A stretch of DNA of 64,000 nucleotides from a bacterium (GTDB taxonomy: Bacteria > Auribacterota > Tritonobacteria > UBA1439): assembly GCA_028716845.1 (NCBI GenBank), contig JAQUPF010000012.1, positions 1 to 64,000 of the forward strand, in the 5' to 3' direction. The position numbers and the translations under genes are program-made. Shown one piece after another: positions 41,090 to 50,043 of the stretch. The notes beneath the pieces are model-generated. The model was not told where the DNA came from. It was given only the letters and a program-made list of their open reading frames with translations, and did no database searches. The first letter of the stretch is position 1. Each line of letters starts with the position of its first letter.

Positions 41090-43975
41090 TCATGGCTCGT
41101 CGTCGGAAAGCGCCTTCGACCGTCGGTAGTACGAGAAGGCCTCCCGGTACTCCCGCTGGTGGAGCGACACATTTCCCATCATGCGGTAGAACTCCGCCTT
41201 CCGGTCTTCCGCCGCGCGGGCGCAGCGCCCCAGCGCCTCGATCGTCTCGGCATATATCTCCGGCGTGAGGAACGATCTGAGGAGGAAGTACCTCCTGACG
41301 TGGAGATCGGCGGAGAGCTTCAGGAGCTCGAACGGGGCCCCGACGCCGCGGACCGCCCGCTCCACCGCGAGGATGTTCTCCTGGAGGGGGGCGGCCTCCG
41401 AGGCGAGGTACGCGGCGAGCAGGTGACGGTCGCCGGGATCCAGCCGGCGGAGGGCGTGGAGGACGGGATTGGAGAGGTAGGCGCTGTACCGGTCCTCGAC
41501 CGCCTCCAGGTAGGCGAGGAGATTTGCGAGGTTGGCGCGGGTGACCGGGCGCGCGCGCAGGTAGGGACCGAGCAGCAGATTGTTCCGCTCGAGCGGGTAC
41601 TTCCGCTCGTCGAGGTGCGTCAGGTACGTCCCCACCACCGCCCTGGTGTAGAGGGCGCGGGCCGCCCGGTACTCCAGGAGGGGGTGAAAATCGCTGTTCA
41701 CGAGCGGCTCGCTCCGCACCGATTCCCGCACGTTCACGTTCGAGCCCATCTGGAGCGAGAGGACGCCGAAGAGATCATGCAGCAGGAACGGCGCCATGCC
41801 GTCCCTGACCGCGGAGACGGCCATGATCCGCCCGGCCTCGTCGTAATCGGGGGCGAGGCCGTTTCGGGTCCCCATGAGGAGCATGTCGGTCTTCCCGAGC
41901 GTCCAGAGGGTGACATCGGGGAAGACGGAGGAGAAGGTCTTGATGACGATCTTGAGCGTCTCGTCGTCCATTTCGTACAGGTGGACCCACTGGGCCATCA
42001 CCCCGTCCTCGCGGAGGGCGGCCAGGCAGTCGCCGAAGTGCTCCGCGGAGAAGAGGTCCCCCACGCCGCTCATCCAGGGGTTGGAGGGCTCCGAGATGAT
42101 CAGATCGTACCGTCCCCCCGTCCGCTGGATGAAGGTCCGCGCGTCCTCCACGTGGAGGCGCAGCCGGGGATCGCCGAGCGCGCCGTCGTTCTCAAGGGCG
42201 AAGTACGCGGAGGCCTCGACGACCTCCCGGGAGAGCTCGACGACGTCGAGGCGCGCCACCGGGAAGCGGAGGGCGGTGCCGCAGGTCACGCCGCTCCCGA
42301 GGCCGATGACGAGGAGATCCCTCGATGAGGGCCTGAGGATGAGGGGGATCGCGGCGAGGAGCCGCTGCGTGGACATGTCGCCCCCGCTCGAGGCGTCCGC
42401 CTTGCCGTTGACGAAGAGGGTGCGGTGCCCCTCGAACTGGACCACGGCGACGCTCGCGTTGAGGCCGTCCCTGTCGTAGAGGATCTTCCGGTCGCCGACG
42501 AGGGATTCGGAGACGGGGCCGGGGCCGGCCGGGCCCCTGAAGGCCTGGACGGTGAAATACGCCCTGTTCCAGTCGGGGATGAGCGCGCGGTAGGCGACGA
42601 ACGCCGCTCCGCAGAGGAGCAGGAAGGCGACCCGCCGGCGTCGCGAGGGGAATCGCGCCATGCAGAGGATGAGCGCCCCGAGGCAGAGGTTGATGATGAC
42701 CCCTATCTCGAGCGACCGCTGGAGGCCGAGGAGCGGGATGAGGAGCAGGCCGGTCGCGAGCGCGCCGAGGATGTTCCCCGTCGTGTTCATCGCGAGGACG
42801 CCCCCGACGTCCCTGCCGAACAGCCCGGGCGGGCGGGAGACGACGGCGCTCGCGAGCGGGACCGTCATCCCGAGGAAGATCGTCGGCGGCAGCATCACGA
42901 GGGACGAGACGCAGAGCTTCGTCGCCTCGTAGAGCATGAACGTCTCCGGCTTCCGGTCGAGGACATCGGAGAGCCGCAGGAAGACGGCCGGGAGACGCTC
43001 ATAGAAGGGGATGGAGACGATGAGGGAGAGGCCGATGCAGGCCTCGCAGAGGCCGAGGGCGGCGAAGGCGCCGCGCGCCCGCGGCATGGAGCGGGAGACC
43101 AGGAACGAGCCGAGCGTGATCCCGAGGATGAACGTGGCGAGCATCGCCGAGAACGAGTAGGTCGAGGAGCCGAGGACGAGGGAGAGGAGCCTGACCCACA
43201 CGAGCTCGTAGAGCATGGCGGCGAAGCCCGAGGCCCCGACGGCGATCAGGGCGACCCTCGCGGCGGCTGCCCCCGCCGCCGGTTCCTCCTGCCCGCCGGC
43301 GGCGGCGTCGTCCTCCCGGAGCGGGGATGGCGTCCGCCCGGCCCGGAACCGGACGCCGAGCGCGACCGCCCCGGCGAGGAGGTTCAGCGCCGCCGCCATG
43401 ACGACGGTGGGCCCGAGGCCGAACCGGCGGATGAGGTAGGCGCCGGCGAGGACGGTTCCCAGCACCGCGCCGAGGCAGTTGACATAGTAGAGCCGGGCGA
43501 CGAGCCTCCCCCTCGACGCGCGCGAGGCCGTCATCGCGGCGCCCAGGATCGGGAGCGTCCCCCCCATGAGCAGCGTCGGGACGAGCATGATGAGGGCGCC
43601 GACGGCGAACATGGGGAGGACGAGGGCGGGGGAGTGCGGCGGGATGCGCCGGGCGGCGGCGAGAAAGGCGGTCCGCGAGAGGAGGAAGAGCCGCGGCGTG
43701 AGGGCGCAGGAGACGGCGATCCCGAGTTCCGCCATCGAGAAGAGGAGGAGCCGGTCCCGCGCCCGGTCGGCGATCCTCCCGAGGAGGAGGCTGCCGAGCG
43801 CCATCCCCCCCATGAAGGTCGCGAGGACGACGGTGTAGGCGTAGGTGGTGTTGCCGAAGAGGACGGCGAGGTAGCGGGCCCATGCCACCTCGTAGATGAG
43901 TCCCGCCGCGCCGGAGACGAGGAGGCAGGCGGCGAGGAGGAGGTACGTCATCCTGGAACGCATGTCGTCGCTCAC
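41090..43975 (-). CDS. MFS-like membrane domain fused to spermidine-synthase-like methyltransferase-fold domain
   Basis: 961 residues. Residues 1-500 hold about 12-14 helices in two MFS-like sets (GLIYEVAWARYLAVLFGNTT opening; a second YELVWVRLLSLVLGSSTYSF near 255). Residues about 530-770 are a spermidine-synthase-like Rossmann domain: VIGLGSGVTCG, DVVELSREVVEASAYF, LHVEDARTFIQ and DLIISEPSNPWMSG. The last 150 residues are helical and TPR-like (YRMMGNVSLHQREYREAFSY). Such fusions are common in environmental bacteria; polyamine synthesis is unproven. It is the last gene after TolC, MacA and MacB, separated from MacB by only 36 nt. Confidence 0.87.
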   Translation of the reverse strand: MSDDMRSRMTYLLLAACLLVSGAAGLIYEVAWARYLAVLFGNTTYAYTVVLATFMGGMALGSLLLGRIADRARDRLLLFSMAELGIAVSCALTPRLFLLSRTAFLAAARRIPPHSPALVLPMFAVGALIMLVPTLLMGGTLPILGAAMTASRASRGRLVARLYYVNCLGAVLGTVLAGAYLIRRFGLGPTVVMAAALNLLAGAVALGVRFRAGRTPSPLREDDAAAGGQEEPAAGAAAARVALIAVGASGFAAMLYELVWVRLLSLVLGSSTYSFSAMLATFILGITLGSFLVSRSMPRARGAFAALGLCEACIGLSLIVSIPFYERLPAVFLRLSDVLDRKPETFMLYEATKLCVSSLVMLPPTIFLGMTVPLASAVVSRPPGLFGRDVGGVLAMNTTGNILGALATGLLLIPLLGLQRSLEIGVIINLCLGALILCMARFPSRRRRVAFLLLCGAAFVAYRALIPDWNRAYFTVQAFRGPAGPGPVSESLVGDRKILYDRDGLNASVAVVQFEGHRTLFVNGKADASSGGDMSTQRLLAAIPLILRPSSRDLLVIGLGSGVTCGTALRFPVARLDVVELSREVVEASAYFALENDGALGDPRLRLHVEDARTFIQRTGGRYDLIISEPSNPWMSGVGDLFSAEHFGDCLAALREDGVMAQWVHLYEMDDETLKIVIKTFSSVFPDVTLWTLGKTDMLLMGTRNGLAPDYDEAGRIMAVSAVRDGMAPFLLHDLFGVLSLQMGSNVNVRESVRSEPLVNSDFHPLLEYRAARALYTRAVVGTYLTHLDERKYPLERNNLLLGPYLRARPVTRANLANLLAYLEAVEDRYSAYLSNPVLHALRRLDPGDRHLLAAYLASEAAPLQENILAVERAVRGVGAPFELLKLSADLHVRRYFLLRSFLTPEIYAETIEALGRCARAAEDRKAEFYRMMGNVSLHQREYREAFSYYRRSKALSDDEP

Positions 43976-44011
43976 CGCGCTCGTGACGACCCCCGCCGCC
44001 CGACGGGGCGG

Positions 44012-45964
44012 CTACTCGTATCGGAGCGCCTCGATCGGGTTGAGGCCCGCCGCGCGGCGGGCGGGCCAGATGCCGAAGACGAGGCCGACGGCCACTGAGA
44101 ACGAGACGGCGAGGGCGACGGCCGACGTGGAGACGAGGACCGCCCACCCCGCGAGGCGCGCCATGAGGAGCGCCGTGCCGATCCCGCAGAGCACGCCCGC
44201 GAGACCGCCGCTCAGCGTCATCACTGCGGACTCGATGACGAACTGCGCCATGATGTCCGAACCGCGCGCCCCGATCGCCTTCCGGAGGCCGATCTCGCGC
44301 GTCCGCTCCGTGACGGAGACGAGCATGATGTTCATGATGCCGATGCCGCCCACGAGCAGCGAGATCGCGGCGATGGAGCCGAGGAGCCAGGTCATCGTCC
44401 GGGTGGTGGCGACGAGCGCCTCCTGTATCTCCGCCATGTTGCGGATCTGGAACGAGTCGGCGGTGTCCCCGGTCAGCCGGTGGCGCCTGATGACCAGTTC
44501 CCGGATCGCCTCCTCGGCCTCGGCCATGAGCCCGGGGTCGGCGACCTCCGCGAAGATGGCATCGACGTAATCCTTGCCGAGCAGCCGGTACATGGCGGTG
44601 GTGATCGGGATGATGATCGTGTCGTCCTGGTCCCTCCAGCCGGTCGCCCCCTTCTCCGGGAGGATGCCGATCACCCGGAAGTTGATCCGGTTGATCCTGA
44701 TGACCGCGCCGATCGGGTCGGCGCCCTCGAACAGTTCCCGGACGACCGTGGCGCCGACGAGGGCGACCTTCTCCCGCACCCGCACCTCCTCCGGCGTGAA
44801 GAAGCGCCCCACCGGCGGGCGCGCCGCGCGGATCTCCTCGTACTCGGTCCCCGTCCCCTCGATCATCGTGTTCCAGTTCCTGTTGCCGAAGACCGTCTGG
44901 CCGCGCCCCGTGACGGACGGCGCCACCCGCCGGATCTGCGGCAGCCGGCCGATCGCCTCCGCGTCCTGGAGGGTGAACCGCGTCACCGTGCCCGCCTCGA
45001 GCACCACGCCGCCGCGCCGGCGGCCGCCGGGCCGGATCTGAAGGAGGTTCGATCCCATCGAGGCGAGCCGCGCCTCGATCGACTGCCGCGCCCCCCGCCC
45101 CAGGGCGAGCATCGCGATGACCGCCGCGACGCCGATGAGGATCCCGAGCGTGGAGAGGACCGATCGCATCGGATGGGTGGCGATGGCGCGGAGCGCCTGC
45201 CGCAGGTGGTCGCGGAACATCGCCCTGCCGGCGTGGGCGCGCGCCGCGCCGGGTGGGAGGGGCGGGGCGGGGGGAAGGGGGCCGGAATCCCGCGGCTCCG
45301 TCCGCTCGTCGGCGATGATGCGGCCGTCCCGCATCCGCACGATCCGCCCGGCGTGCCGGGCGATCGACGGCTCGTGCGTCACCATCACGATCGTCCTGCC
45401 GCCGCGGTGCATCGCCTCCAGCAGCGCGACGATCTCCGCCTCGCTCTTCGTGTCGAGGTTGCCCGTGGGCTCGTCGGCGAGGATGACGGGCGGATCGTTC
45501 ACGAGGGCGCGGGCGATGGCGACCCGCTGCTGTTCGCCGCCGGACATCTCCGAGGGGCGGTGCGAGGCCCTCGCCGCGAGGCCGACGTCGGCGAGCCGGG
45601 CGGCCGCGACCGTGTCGCCGCCGCTCCTGCCCGCGTAGACGAGGGGAAGGTCGACGTTCTCCACGGCGTCGGCGAAGGGGAGGAGGTGGAACTGCTGGAA
45701 GACGAAGCCGATCATGCGGTTCCGGACGCCGGCGAGCGCGTCGTCGGAGAGCCGCGTGAGGTCCGTGCCGTCGAGGCGGAACGCCCCCCCGTCGGGCCGG
45801 TCGAGGCAGCCGATGATGTGGAGGAGCGTGGACTTGCCTGACCCGGAGGGCCCCATGATGGCGACGAACTCCCCCTGCTCGATCCGGAGGGAGACGTCCC
45901 GGAGGGCGTGCACGCAGGCGTCGCCCCTCCCGTACGTCTTCGAAACGCGCTCGATCTCGATCAT
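44012..45964 (-). CDS. macB: MacB-type ABC transporter (ATPase fused to FtsX permease)
   Basis: 650 residues. N-terminal ATPase: GPSGSGKST, FVFQQFHLLPFADAVENVDL, EMSGGEQQRVAIARAL and ILADEPTGNLDTKS. From residue 255 a permease begins (HPMRSVLSTLGILIGVAAVI) with one N-terminal helix, a periplasmic domain (about 290-520) and three C-terminal helices (LGSIAAISLLVGGIGIMNIM; LIEALRYE-like end). MacB couples ATP hydrolysis to export through the periplasm with MacA and TolC; known substrates include macrolides, enterotoxin and heme or siderophore compounds. Here the three genes are adjacent and co-oriented, TolC first. Confidence 0.93.
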   Translation of the reverse strand: MIEIERVSKTYGRGDACVHALRDVSLRIEQGEFVAIMGPSGSGKSTLLHIIGCLDRPDGGAFRLDGTDLTRLSDDALAGVRNRMIGFVFQQFHLLPFADAVENVDLPLVYAGRSGGDTVAAARLADVGLAARASHRPSEMSGGEQQRVAIARALVNDPPVILADEPTGNLDTKSEAEIVALLEAMHRGGRTIVMVTHEPSIARHAGRIVRMRDGRIIADERTEPRDSGPLPPAPPLPPGAARAHAGRAMFRDHLRQALRAIATHPMRSVLSTLGILIGVAAVIAMLALGRGARQSIEARLASMGSNLLQIRPGGRRRGGVVLEAGTVTRFTLQDAEAIGRLPQIRRVAPSVTGRGQTVFGNRNWNTMIEGTGTEYEEIRAARPPVGRFFTPEEVRVREKVALVGATVVRELFEGADPIGAVIRINRINFRVIGILPEKGATGWRDQDDTIIIPITTAMYRLLGKDYVDAIFAEVADPGLMAEAEEAIRELVIRRHRLTGDTADSFQIRNMAEIQEALVATTRTMTWLLGSIAAISLLVGGIGIMNIMLVSVTERTREIGLRKAIGARGSDIMAQFVIESAVMTLSGGLAGVLCGIGTALLMARLAGWAVLVSTSAVALAVSFSVAVGLVFGIWPARRAAGLNPIEALRYE

Positions 45965-45990
45965 GGGCGTGCGACCCTCCGCGCCGGCGG

Positions 45991-46938
45991 TCAGCGGCGG
46001 CGCCCGCGGGACGGCACGAGCGGGCTCGTGGCCTGGGTCGGCGCCTGCCGCGCCGCCGTCCGCCTCGGCGGGACGACGAGATCCCCCTCGGCGAGGCCCG
46101 AGACGATCTCCAGGTGCCTGTCGTCGGAGGCGCCGATGGCGATCGCGCGCTGGACGGTCTCCTTCCCCTCCCGGACGCCGACCGTCGCCTCCCCGTCCCT
46201 CCGCGTCACCGCCTCGCGCGGGAGGCGCAGGACGCCTTCCTTTCGCTGATCGATGATCTCCACCATCGCGCTCATGCCCGAGCGGAAGATATCGGGCACC
46301 TCCTCCGGGATGATATCCACCTCGTAGATGGTCACGTTGCTCACGATCCTGGACTCGTACGAGATCGCCCCGACCGCCGCCTGCACCTTCACCTTCGGGT
46401 AGGCGTCCAGGCCGATGGTCGCCGCCTGGCCCGGCCGCACCCTGCCGATGTCGGTCTCGTCCACCTGCGCCTTGACGATGAGCCGGTTGGAGAGGACGAT
46501 GACGGCGTCGGCCTGGGTGACCGTCTGGCCCGGCTCCACGGCCCGGACGATGACCTCGCCGTCGATCGGGGCGATCAGCGGGGTCGGCTTGTACACGTCC
46601 TCCCAGTAGGCGACCGCCTCCTCCCCGAGCGGCCGGGCGGCGTCGAGGAGCGCCGCCCGATCGGTGGAGCTCATCCAGGCGAGGGTCTGGCCCAGGCGCA
46701 CCGCGTCCCCCTCCTGGACGAGGATGGCCTCGACCCTCCCGCCGATCGGCGGCTTGATCTCGAGACGGTTCTGGGGTGAAACGGTGCCCGTGGTCGTGAC
46801 GGCGGACTTGATGGCGCCGCGCTCCACCCGGATGAGCTGCCCGGGGTCCTCGCCGCCGCCCCGCGGCCAGCCGAAGAGCGTGAATGCGGCGCCCGCCGCG
46901 ACCGCGGCCGCGCCCCAGATGAGCGGTCGTCTCCGCAT
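45991..46938 (-). CDS. macA: MacA/HlyD-type periplasmic adaptor
   Basis: 315 residues from ATG 46938, with a ggaggagg Shine-Dalgarno; the ORF runs to 48333 in the shadow of tolC. An N-terminal membrane anchor (LIWGAAAVAAGAAFTLFGW) precedes the lipoyl half-motif IKPPIGGRVEAILVQEGDAV, a very short helical hairpin (about 110-130), the second lipoyl half TPLIAPIDGEVIVRAVEPGQ and beta-barrel domains (VKAQVDETDIGRVRPGQAAT). It bridges MacB and TolC. The short hairpin resembles MacA-like adaptors of environmental bacteria rather than E. coli MacA. Confidence 0.9.
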   Translation of the reverse strand: MRRRPLIWGAAAVAAGAAFTLFGWPRGGGEDPGQLIRVERGAIKSAVTTTGTVSPQNRLEIKPPIGGRVEAILVQEGDAVRLGQTLAWMSSTDRAALLDAARPLGEEAVAYWEDVYKPTPLIAPIDGEVIVRAVEPGQTVTQADAVIVLSNRLIVKAQVDETDIGRVRPGQAATIGLDAYPKVKVQAAVGAISYESRIVSNVTIYEVDIIPEEVPDIFRSGMSAMVEIIDQRKEGVLRLPREAVTRRDGEATVGVREGKETVQRAIAIGASDDRHLEIVSGLAEGDLVVPPRRTAARQAPTQATSPLVPSRGRRR

Positions 46939-46964
46939 GCCTCCTCCGCCTTTCCCCGCCGCGC

Positions 46965-48242
46965 TCAGAGCGGCTCGTCCTCCAGGGTGTAGCCCTGCGC
47001 CTGGATCCAGTTCGCCTCGGCGAGCTCCGCGGCCGCGACGGCGTTCAGGAACGACTTCCGCGCCCGGACAAGGGCGTCCTCGATGATCGTCCAGTCGTCG
47101 AAATTGATGAGGCCGTTCGCGTACTGCGCCCGGGCGATCTTCGACCGCTCCACCGCCGCCACCAGGAACTCGAGCTGCACGCCCGCCTGCTCGCGGGCAT
47201 CCTGCAGGAGCGTCCAGGTCTCCTCCATCGTCAGGATGACGCCGTCCCTGCCGCTCCGCTCGTCCTCCTCGGCCTGGCTGAGGGCGGCCCTCGTCCGCGC
47301 CACCTCCGAGACCCGGCGCCTCCCCTCGAAGAGCGGGTAGGAGAGGTTCACGCCGAGCCGCCACTCGTCCTCCCGCGGCGGCCAGGAGCCCCCCGCCCTC
47401 GTCGCGGCGATGTCGCCGTAGACCTGCGGCAGGAAGTCGGCGGTCGCCGAGCGCACGCCGTAGCGGGCCGCCTCCCGCTGCGCGATGAGCCGCTGGAGGA
47501 GCGGGTTGCGGTCGGCCATCCCCTCGAAGTCGGGCCGTTCCCGATCCGCGGCGTCGAGCGCGACGTCCTCCCTCGCCGCGAGGGGGAGGCGGTGCGTGCG
47601 GCCCATCTCCTTGCTGAGCCGCCGCCGGCCCAGGACGATGGCGCGCGCCGCCTCGGCCGTCTCGTACACGGCCTGGGCGAGATCCGCCCGGGAGAGGAGG
47701 AGCGATCCCCTGTGCTCGCGGCCCGCGTCGTAGCGGAGCTGCACGAGCTCCAGGTTCTGCCGGCGGCGTCCGGCGATCTCCTCGGTGATGCCGAGGAGCT
47801 CCTGGGCGCGGAGGAGCTCGATGAACGCCCGCCGCAACCGGAGGCGGACGTTCGAGGAGGTCACGTCGTAGGCGTACTGCGATGCGGTGAGGTCTTCGCC
47901 CGCCTTCCCCATCTCGAACGGGGTCTTGAGGCCGTCGAAGAGGATCTGCCTGCCCGTGAGGGCAAGGGAGTGGGCCTCGGTGACGTCCGATCCCTCCCGG
48001 TCGGTTCTCGACGACCGCATCTCGGTGCCGATCTGCGGGAAGAGGGGGCTCGCCGCGCGCGACCGGACCGCCCGCGCCTGCCCCACCTGCGCGAGCGCCG
48101 AGGCGAGATCGGGATTGCGCACCCGCGCCTCGCGGACACAGTCGCCCCACGAGACGATCACCGTCCCCTCGTCCTCGACCGGCGCGGGGGCGGCGACGCC
48201 GGCGGCGAGGAGCGGCGCGAGAAGGATGATGGCGCCCCGCAT
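46965..48242 (-). CDS. TolC-family outer membrane efflux protein
   Basis: 425 residues with an aaggagg Shine-Dalgarno and signal peptide (IILLAPLLAAGVAAPAPV). The two OEP repeats are visible: VREARVRNPDLASALAQVGQ near the N-terminus and MADRNPLLQRLIAQREAARY near residue 245, each followed by long Ala/Arg/Glu helices and a short beta-strand segment (LGVNLSYPLFEGRRR). It should form the trimeric outer-membrane channel for the MacAB pump encoded by the next two genes. Confidence 0.9.
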   Translation of the reverse strand: MRGAIILLAPLLAAGVAAPAPVEDEGTVIVSWGDCVREARVRNPDLASALAQVGQARAVRSRAASPLFPQIGTEMRSSRTDREGSDVTEAHSLALTGRQILFDGLKTPFEMGKAGEDLTASQYAYDVTSSNVRLRLRRAFIELLRAQELLGITEEIAGRRRQNLELVQLRYDAGREHRGSLLLSRADLAQAVYETAEAARAIVLGRRRLSKEMGRTHRLPLAAREDVALDAADRERPDFEGMADRNPLLQRLIAQREAARYGVRSATADFLPQVYGDIAATRAGGSWPPREDEWRLGVNLSYPLFEGRRRVSEVARTRAALSQAEEDERSGRDGVILTMEETWTLLQDAREQAGVQLEFLVAAVERSKIARAQYANGLINFDDWTIIEDALVRARKSFLNAVAAAELAEANWIQAQGYTLEDEPL

Positions 48243-48340
48243 GCACGGGCCTCCTTGTATCGCGGGTGGATGCCGGGAAACCGCGGTAGGGCCTCGGCCG
48301 CCTTATTAGCACAGGAGCAGCCGATCCGTCCACGAAATTC

Positions 48341-48366
48341 AGGGCACCCTCGAAAGGGTGCCCTGC
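48341..48366 (-). terminator. Hairpin terminator downstream of the Spy-like gene
   Basis: cagggcaccct - cga - aagggtgccctg is an 11-12 bp stem located 75 bases after the Spy-like stop, in the gap before tolC. It would separate sigma/anti-sigma/Spy transcription from the efflux genes, with partial read-through possible. Confidence 0.6.
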
Positions 48367-48440
48367 CGGGGGAGAACGCGCATCCTCTCCGCCCGCCGGC
48401 GCCGGGCGGACGGGGCGCGCCCGCCCGGCAGCGGAAAACC

Positions 48441-48938
48441 TCAGTCGGAGACCTCGGATTCCACGGCCTCCTCAGCCGGCGCCTCCGGGCCCGGGCGTCC
48501 GCGGCCCTTCCGCATCCTCCGCCCCTTCGCCCGCTCCTCGTCGCGGAGGGTGTGCAGCTTCTGGAACTGCTCGGGCGTCAGGGTCTCCTTCATCTGCATG
48601 ATGCCCCGGACCCGCTGGTCGATCCGCTGGGCCTCGAGGGTCTTCAGATCGGCGACGATGCCCGCGACCTTCTCCTTGTCCGTGTCCTGCTTGTCGAGCT
48701 CCTCCTGGAGATCCCTGTACCTGGTCTTGATGGCGCGGCCGAGTTCCCACATGACGTTCTTGTGCTCGTCACGCTGCTTGTTGAACTGCTCCGTCTGCTC
48801 GGCCGTCAGGTTGATCTCCTTGAGGTGCTCGTCGGTGATCCGTCCCTTCGCCCTGACGCGGGGCTGGGCCTGCGCCGGCAGGGCGAGGAGCGCCCCCAGC
48901 GCCGCCGCCGCAACCGAAACCGCGATCCGTGTTCTCAT
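48441..48938 (-). CDS. Spy/CpxP-like periplasmic protein with LTXXQ motifs
   Basis: 165 residues. Signal peptide IAVSVAAAALGALLALPAQA-Q. The mature part is helical and charged with the family's LTAEQTEQFNKQRDEH and LTPEQFQKLHTLRDE motifs, a leucine-spaced middle helix, and a low-complexity Arg/Gly/Pro/Glu tail. Spy/CpxP proteins act as periplasmic chaperones or sensors in envelope stress. It follows the ECF sigma and anti-sigma genes and is probably part of that regulon. A truncated second copy of its 5' part lies at 49704-49852. Confidence 0.8.
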   Translation of the reverse strand: MRTRIAVSVAAAALGALLALPAQAQPRVRAKGRITDEHLKEINLTAEQTEQFNKQRDEHKNVMWELGRAIKTRYRDLQEELDKQDTDKEKVAGIVADLKTLEAQRIDQRVRGIMQMKETLTPEQFQKLHTLRDEERAKGRRMRKGRGRPGPEAPAEEAVESEVSD

Positions 48939-49067
48939 CTCAAATACCTCCTCCCGTCGTGCCGCGTCTATGTGAAACCGGCCGTGCGGCGCCTCCGCCG
49001 CGGGCCGCGTGGATACCCGCTTTGCCCGTCACCTCCTTTGACGCGCCCGGGCGCCGGAAAGTTCCCC

Positions 49068-49562
49068 CTACAGGAGGTACTCCTCGACGACCGTGCCGAT
49101 GGAGCCGCCGTCGTCGGACAGGCCGGCCCCGCCGTCGCCCATGGCGACGAGGGTGAGGAACTGCTCCCTGACGTACTGGTCCGCCGTCCCGGCGCCGGCG
49201 GGCGGCGCGGACGAGCGGGGCAGGGTTACGGCGATGATGACCGCGGCCGCGGCGGCCGCGACGGCCGCGGCCGCGCCGCGGAGGCCGAGCAGTTCATGCC
49301 GGGTGACGCGGAATCCCGCGCGGCCTCCCGCCGGATGCGCGGGCCCGACCGCCCGCTCGATCGCGCGCCAGAGGGACTCGGGCGCGCGCTCCCTGGGGGC
49401 GCCCCTGAGGGGGGCCACCGCGGCCCGCCGGACGGCCTCCTCGAACCGCCTGCACCGGGCGCAGGCCGAGAGGTGCGCGGCGGCCTCCCGGGCGGCGTTA
49501 CCGGAGAGCTCGCCGTCGATGTAGTCGGCCTTGAGCAGCTCCTCCATCTCCTCGCAGTTCAT
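49068..49562 (-). CDS. Anti-sigma factor with zinc-finger (zf-HC2) domain
   Basis: 164 residues. The N-terminal anti-sigma domain has the HX3CX2C zinc motif in HLSACARCRRFEE and an upstream Cys in MNCEEMEELLKADYIDGELS. A single membrane helix (LLGLRGAAAAVAAAAAAVII) follows near residue 100, with a short periplasmic tail. It should bind and restrain the ECF sigma factor at 50044-50601. The debris of a duplicated module lies between the two genes. The ribosome-binding site is a modest gagagg. Confidence 0.85.
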   Translation of the reverse strand: MNCEEMEELLKADYIDGELSGNAAREAAAHLSACARCRRFEEAVRRAAVAPLRGAPRERAPESLWRAIERAVGPAHPAGGRAGFRVTRHELLGLRGAAAAVAAAAAAVIIAVTLPRSSAPPAGAGTADQYVREQFLTLVAMGDGGAGLSDDGGSIGTVVEEYLL

Positions 49563-49568
49563 CGCCTC

Positions 49569-49703
49569 TCACCCCCGTCCCCTCGGGAAAACGAGCGGAA
49601 TCCACGGCGCCATCTCGATCCTCGCCCGCACCGTGTTGATGGTGATGGCGAACATTTCCGAAAACTCCACGCACCGCAATCGCGCGATTCCCACCAGGAC
49701 GAT
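49569..49703 (-). pseudogene. Remnant of a second ECF sigma factor C-terminus (region 4.2)
   Basis: The minus strand reads IVLVGIARLRCVEFSEMFAI then TINTVRARIE and a stop, colinear with IVLREIEGMRYAEIAETLGV NINTVRTRLK at the end of the intact sigma factor at 50044. The last part is diverged. It directly precedes the intact anti-sigma gene, as the intact sigma gene once would have. Confidence 0.7.
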
Positions 49704-49852
49704 TCCATCTCCCTGGTCGTCAGGTCGAACTCCCGCCGCTGCTCATTGATGATCCGCCTCGTCTCCCTGTCGCGGCGCCGGGCCTCCGCCGGGAACGCGA
49801 GCAGCGCCCCCAGTCCGGCCGCCGCGACCGCCAGTGCGATGCGTATCTTCAT
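49704..49852 (-). pseudogene. Remnant of a second Spy-like gene (N-terminus)
   Basis: The minus strand from ATG 49852 reads IALAVAAAGLGALLAFPAEA and later REFDLTTREME, matching the start of the intact Spy-like protein (IAVSVAAAALGALLALPAQA, KEINLTAEQTE) with a deletion of several codons. It then runs directly into the sigma-factor remnant, giving a chimeric ORF. Confidence 0.7.
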
Positions 49853-49960
49853 CTCCTGCCTCCCCGCGTCCCGCCGCGCGCATGCGAGGCCGCTCCTGCG
49901 GCGCCTCGGGGCGGGCCGAGCGAACGCCCGCTGCACCCTCTTCGACGCGGGGGAGGACGA

Positions 49961-50003
49961 AAAAGTTCCCCCGCCGGCGGGTATTCCTCCACGACCGTGC
50001 CGG
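49961..50003 (-). pseudogene. Remnant of the 3' end of a second anti-sigma gene
   Basis: cggcacggtcgtggaggaatacc on the minus strand matches cggcacggtcgtcgaggagtacc at the end of the intact anti-sigma gene, and the following gggggaacttt also matches. The stop codon is lost. Confidence 0.6.
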
Positions 50004-50043
50004 GGGATGAGGCCTTGGGCGGCTCCCCCCGGCTCCTCGAGGT

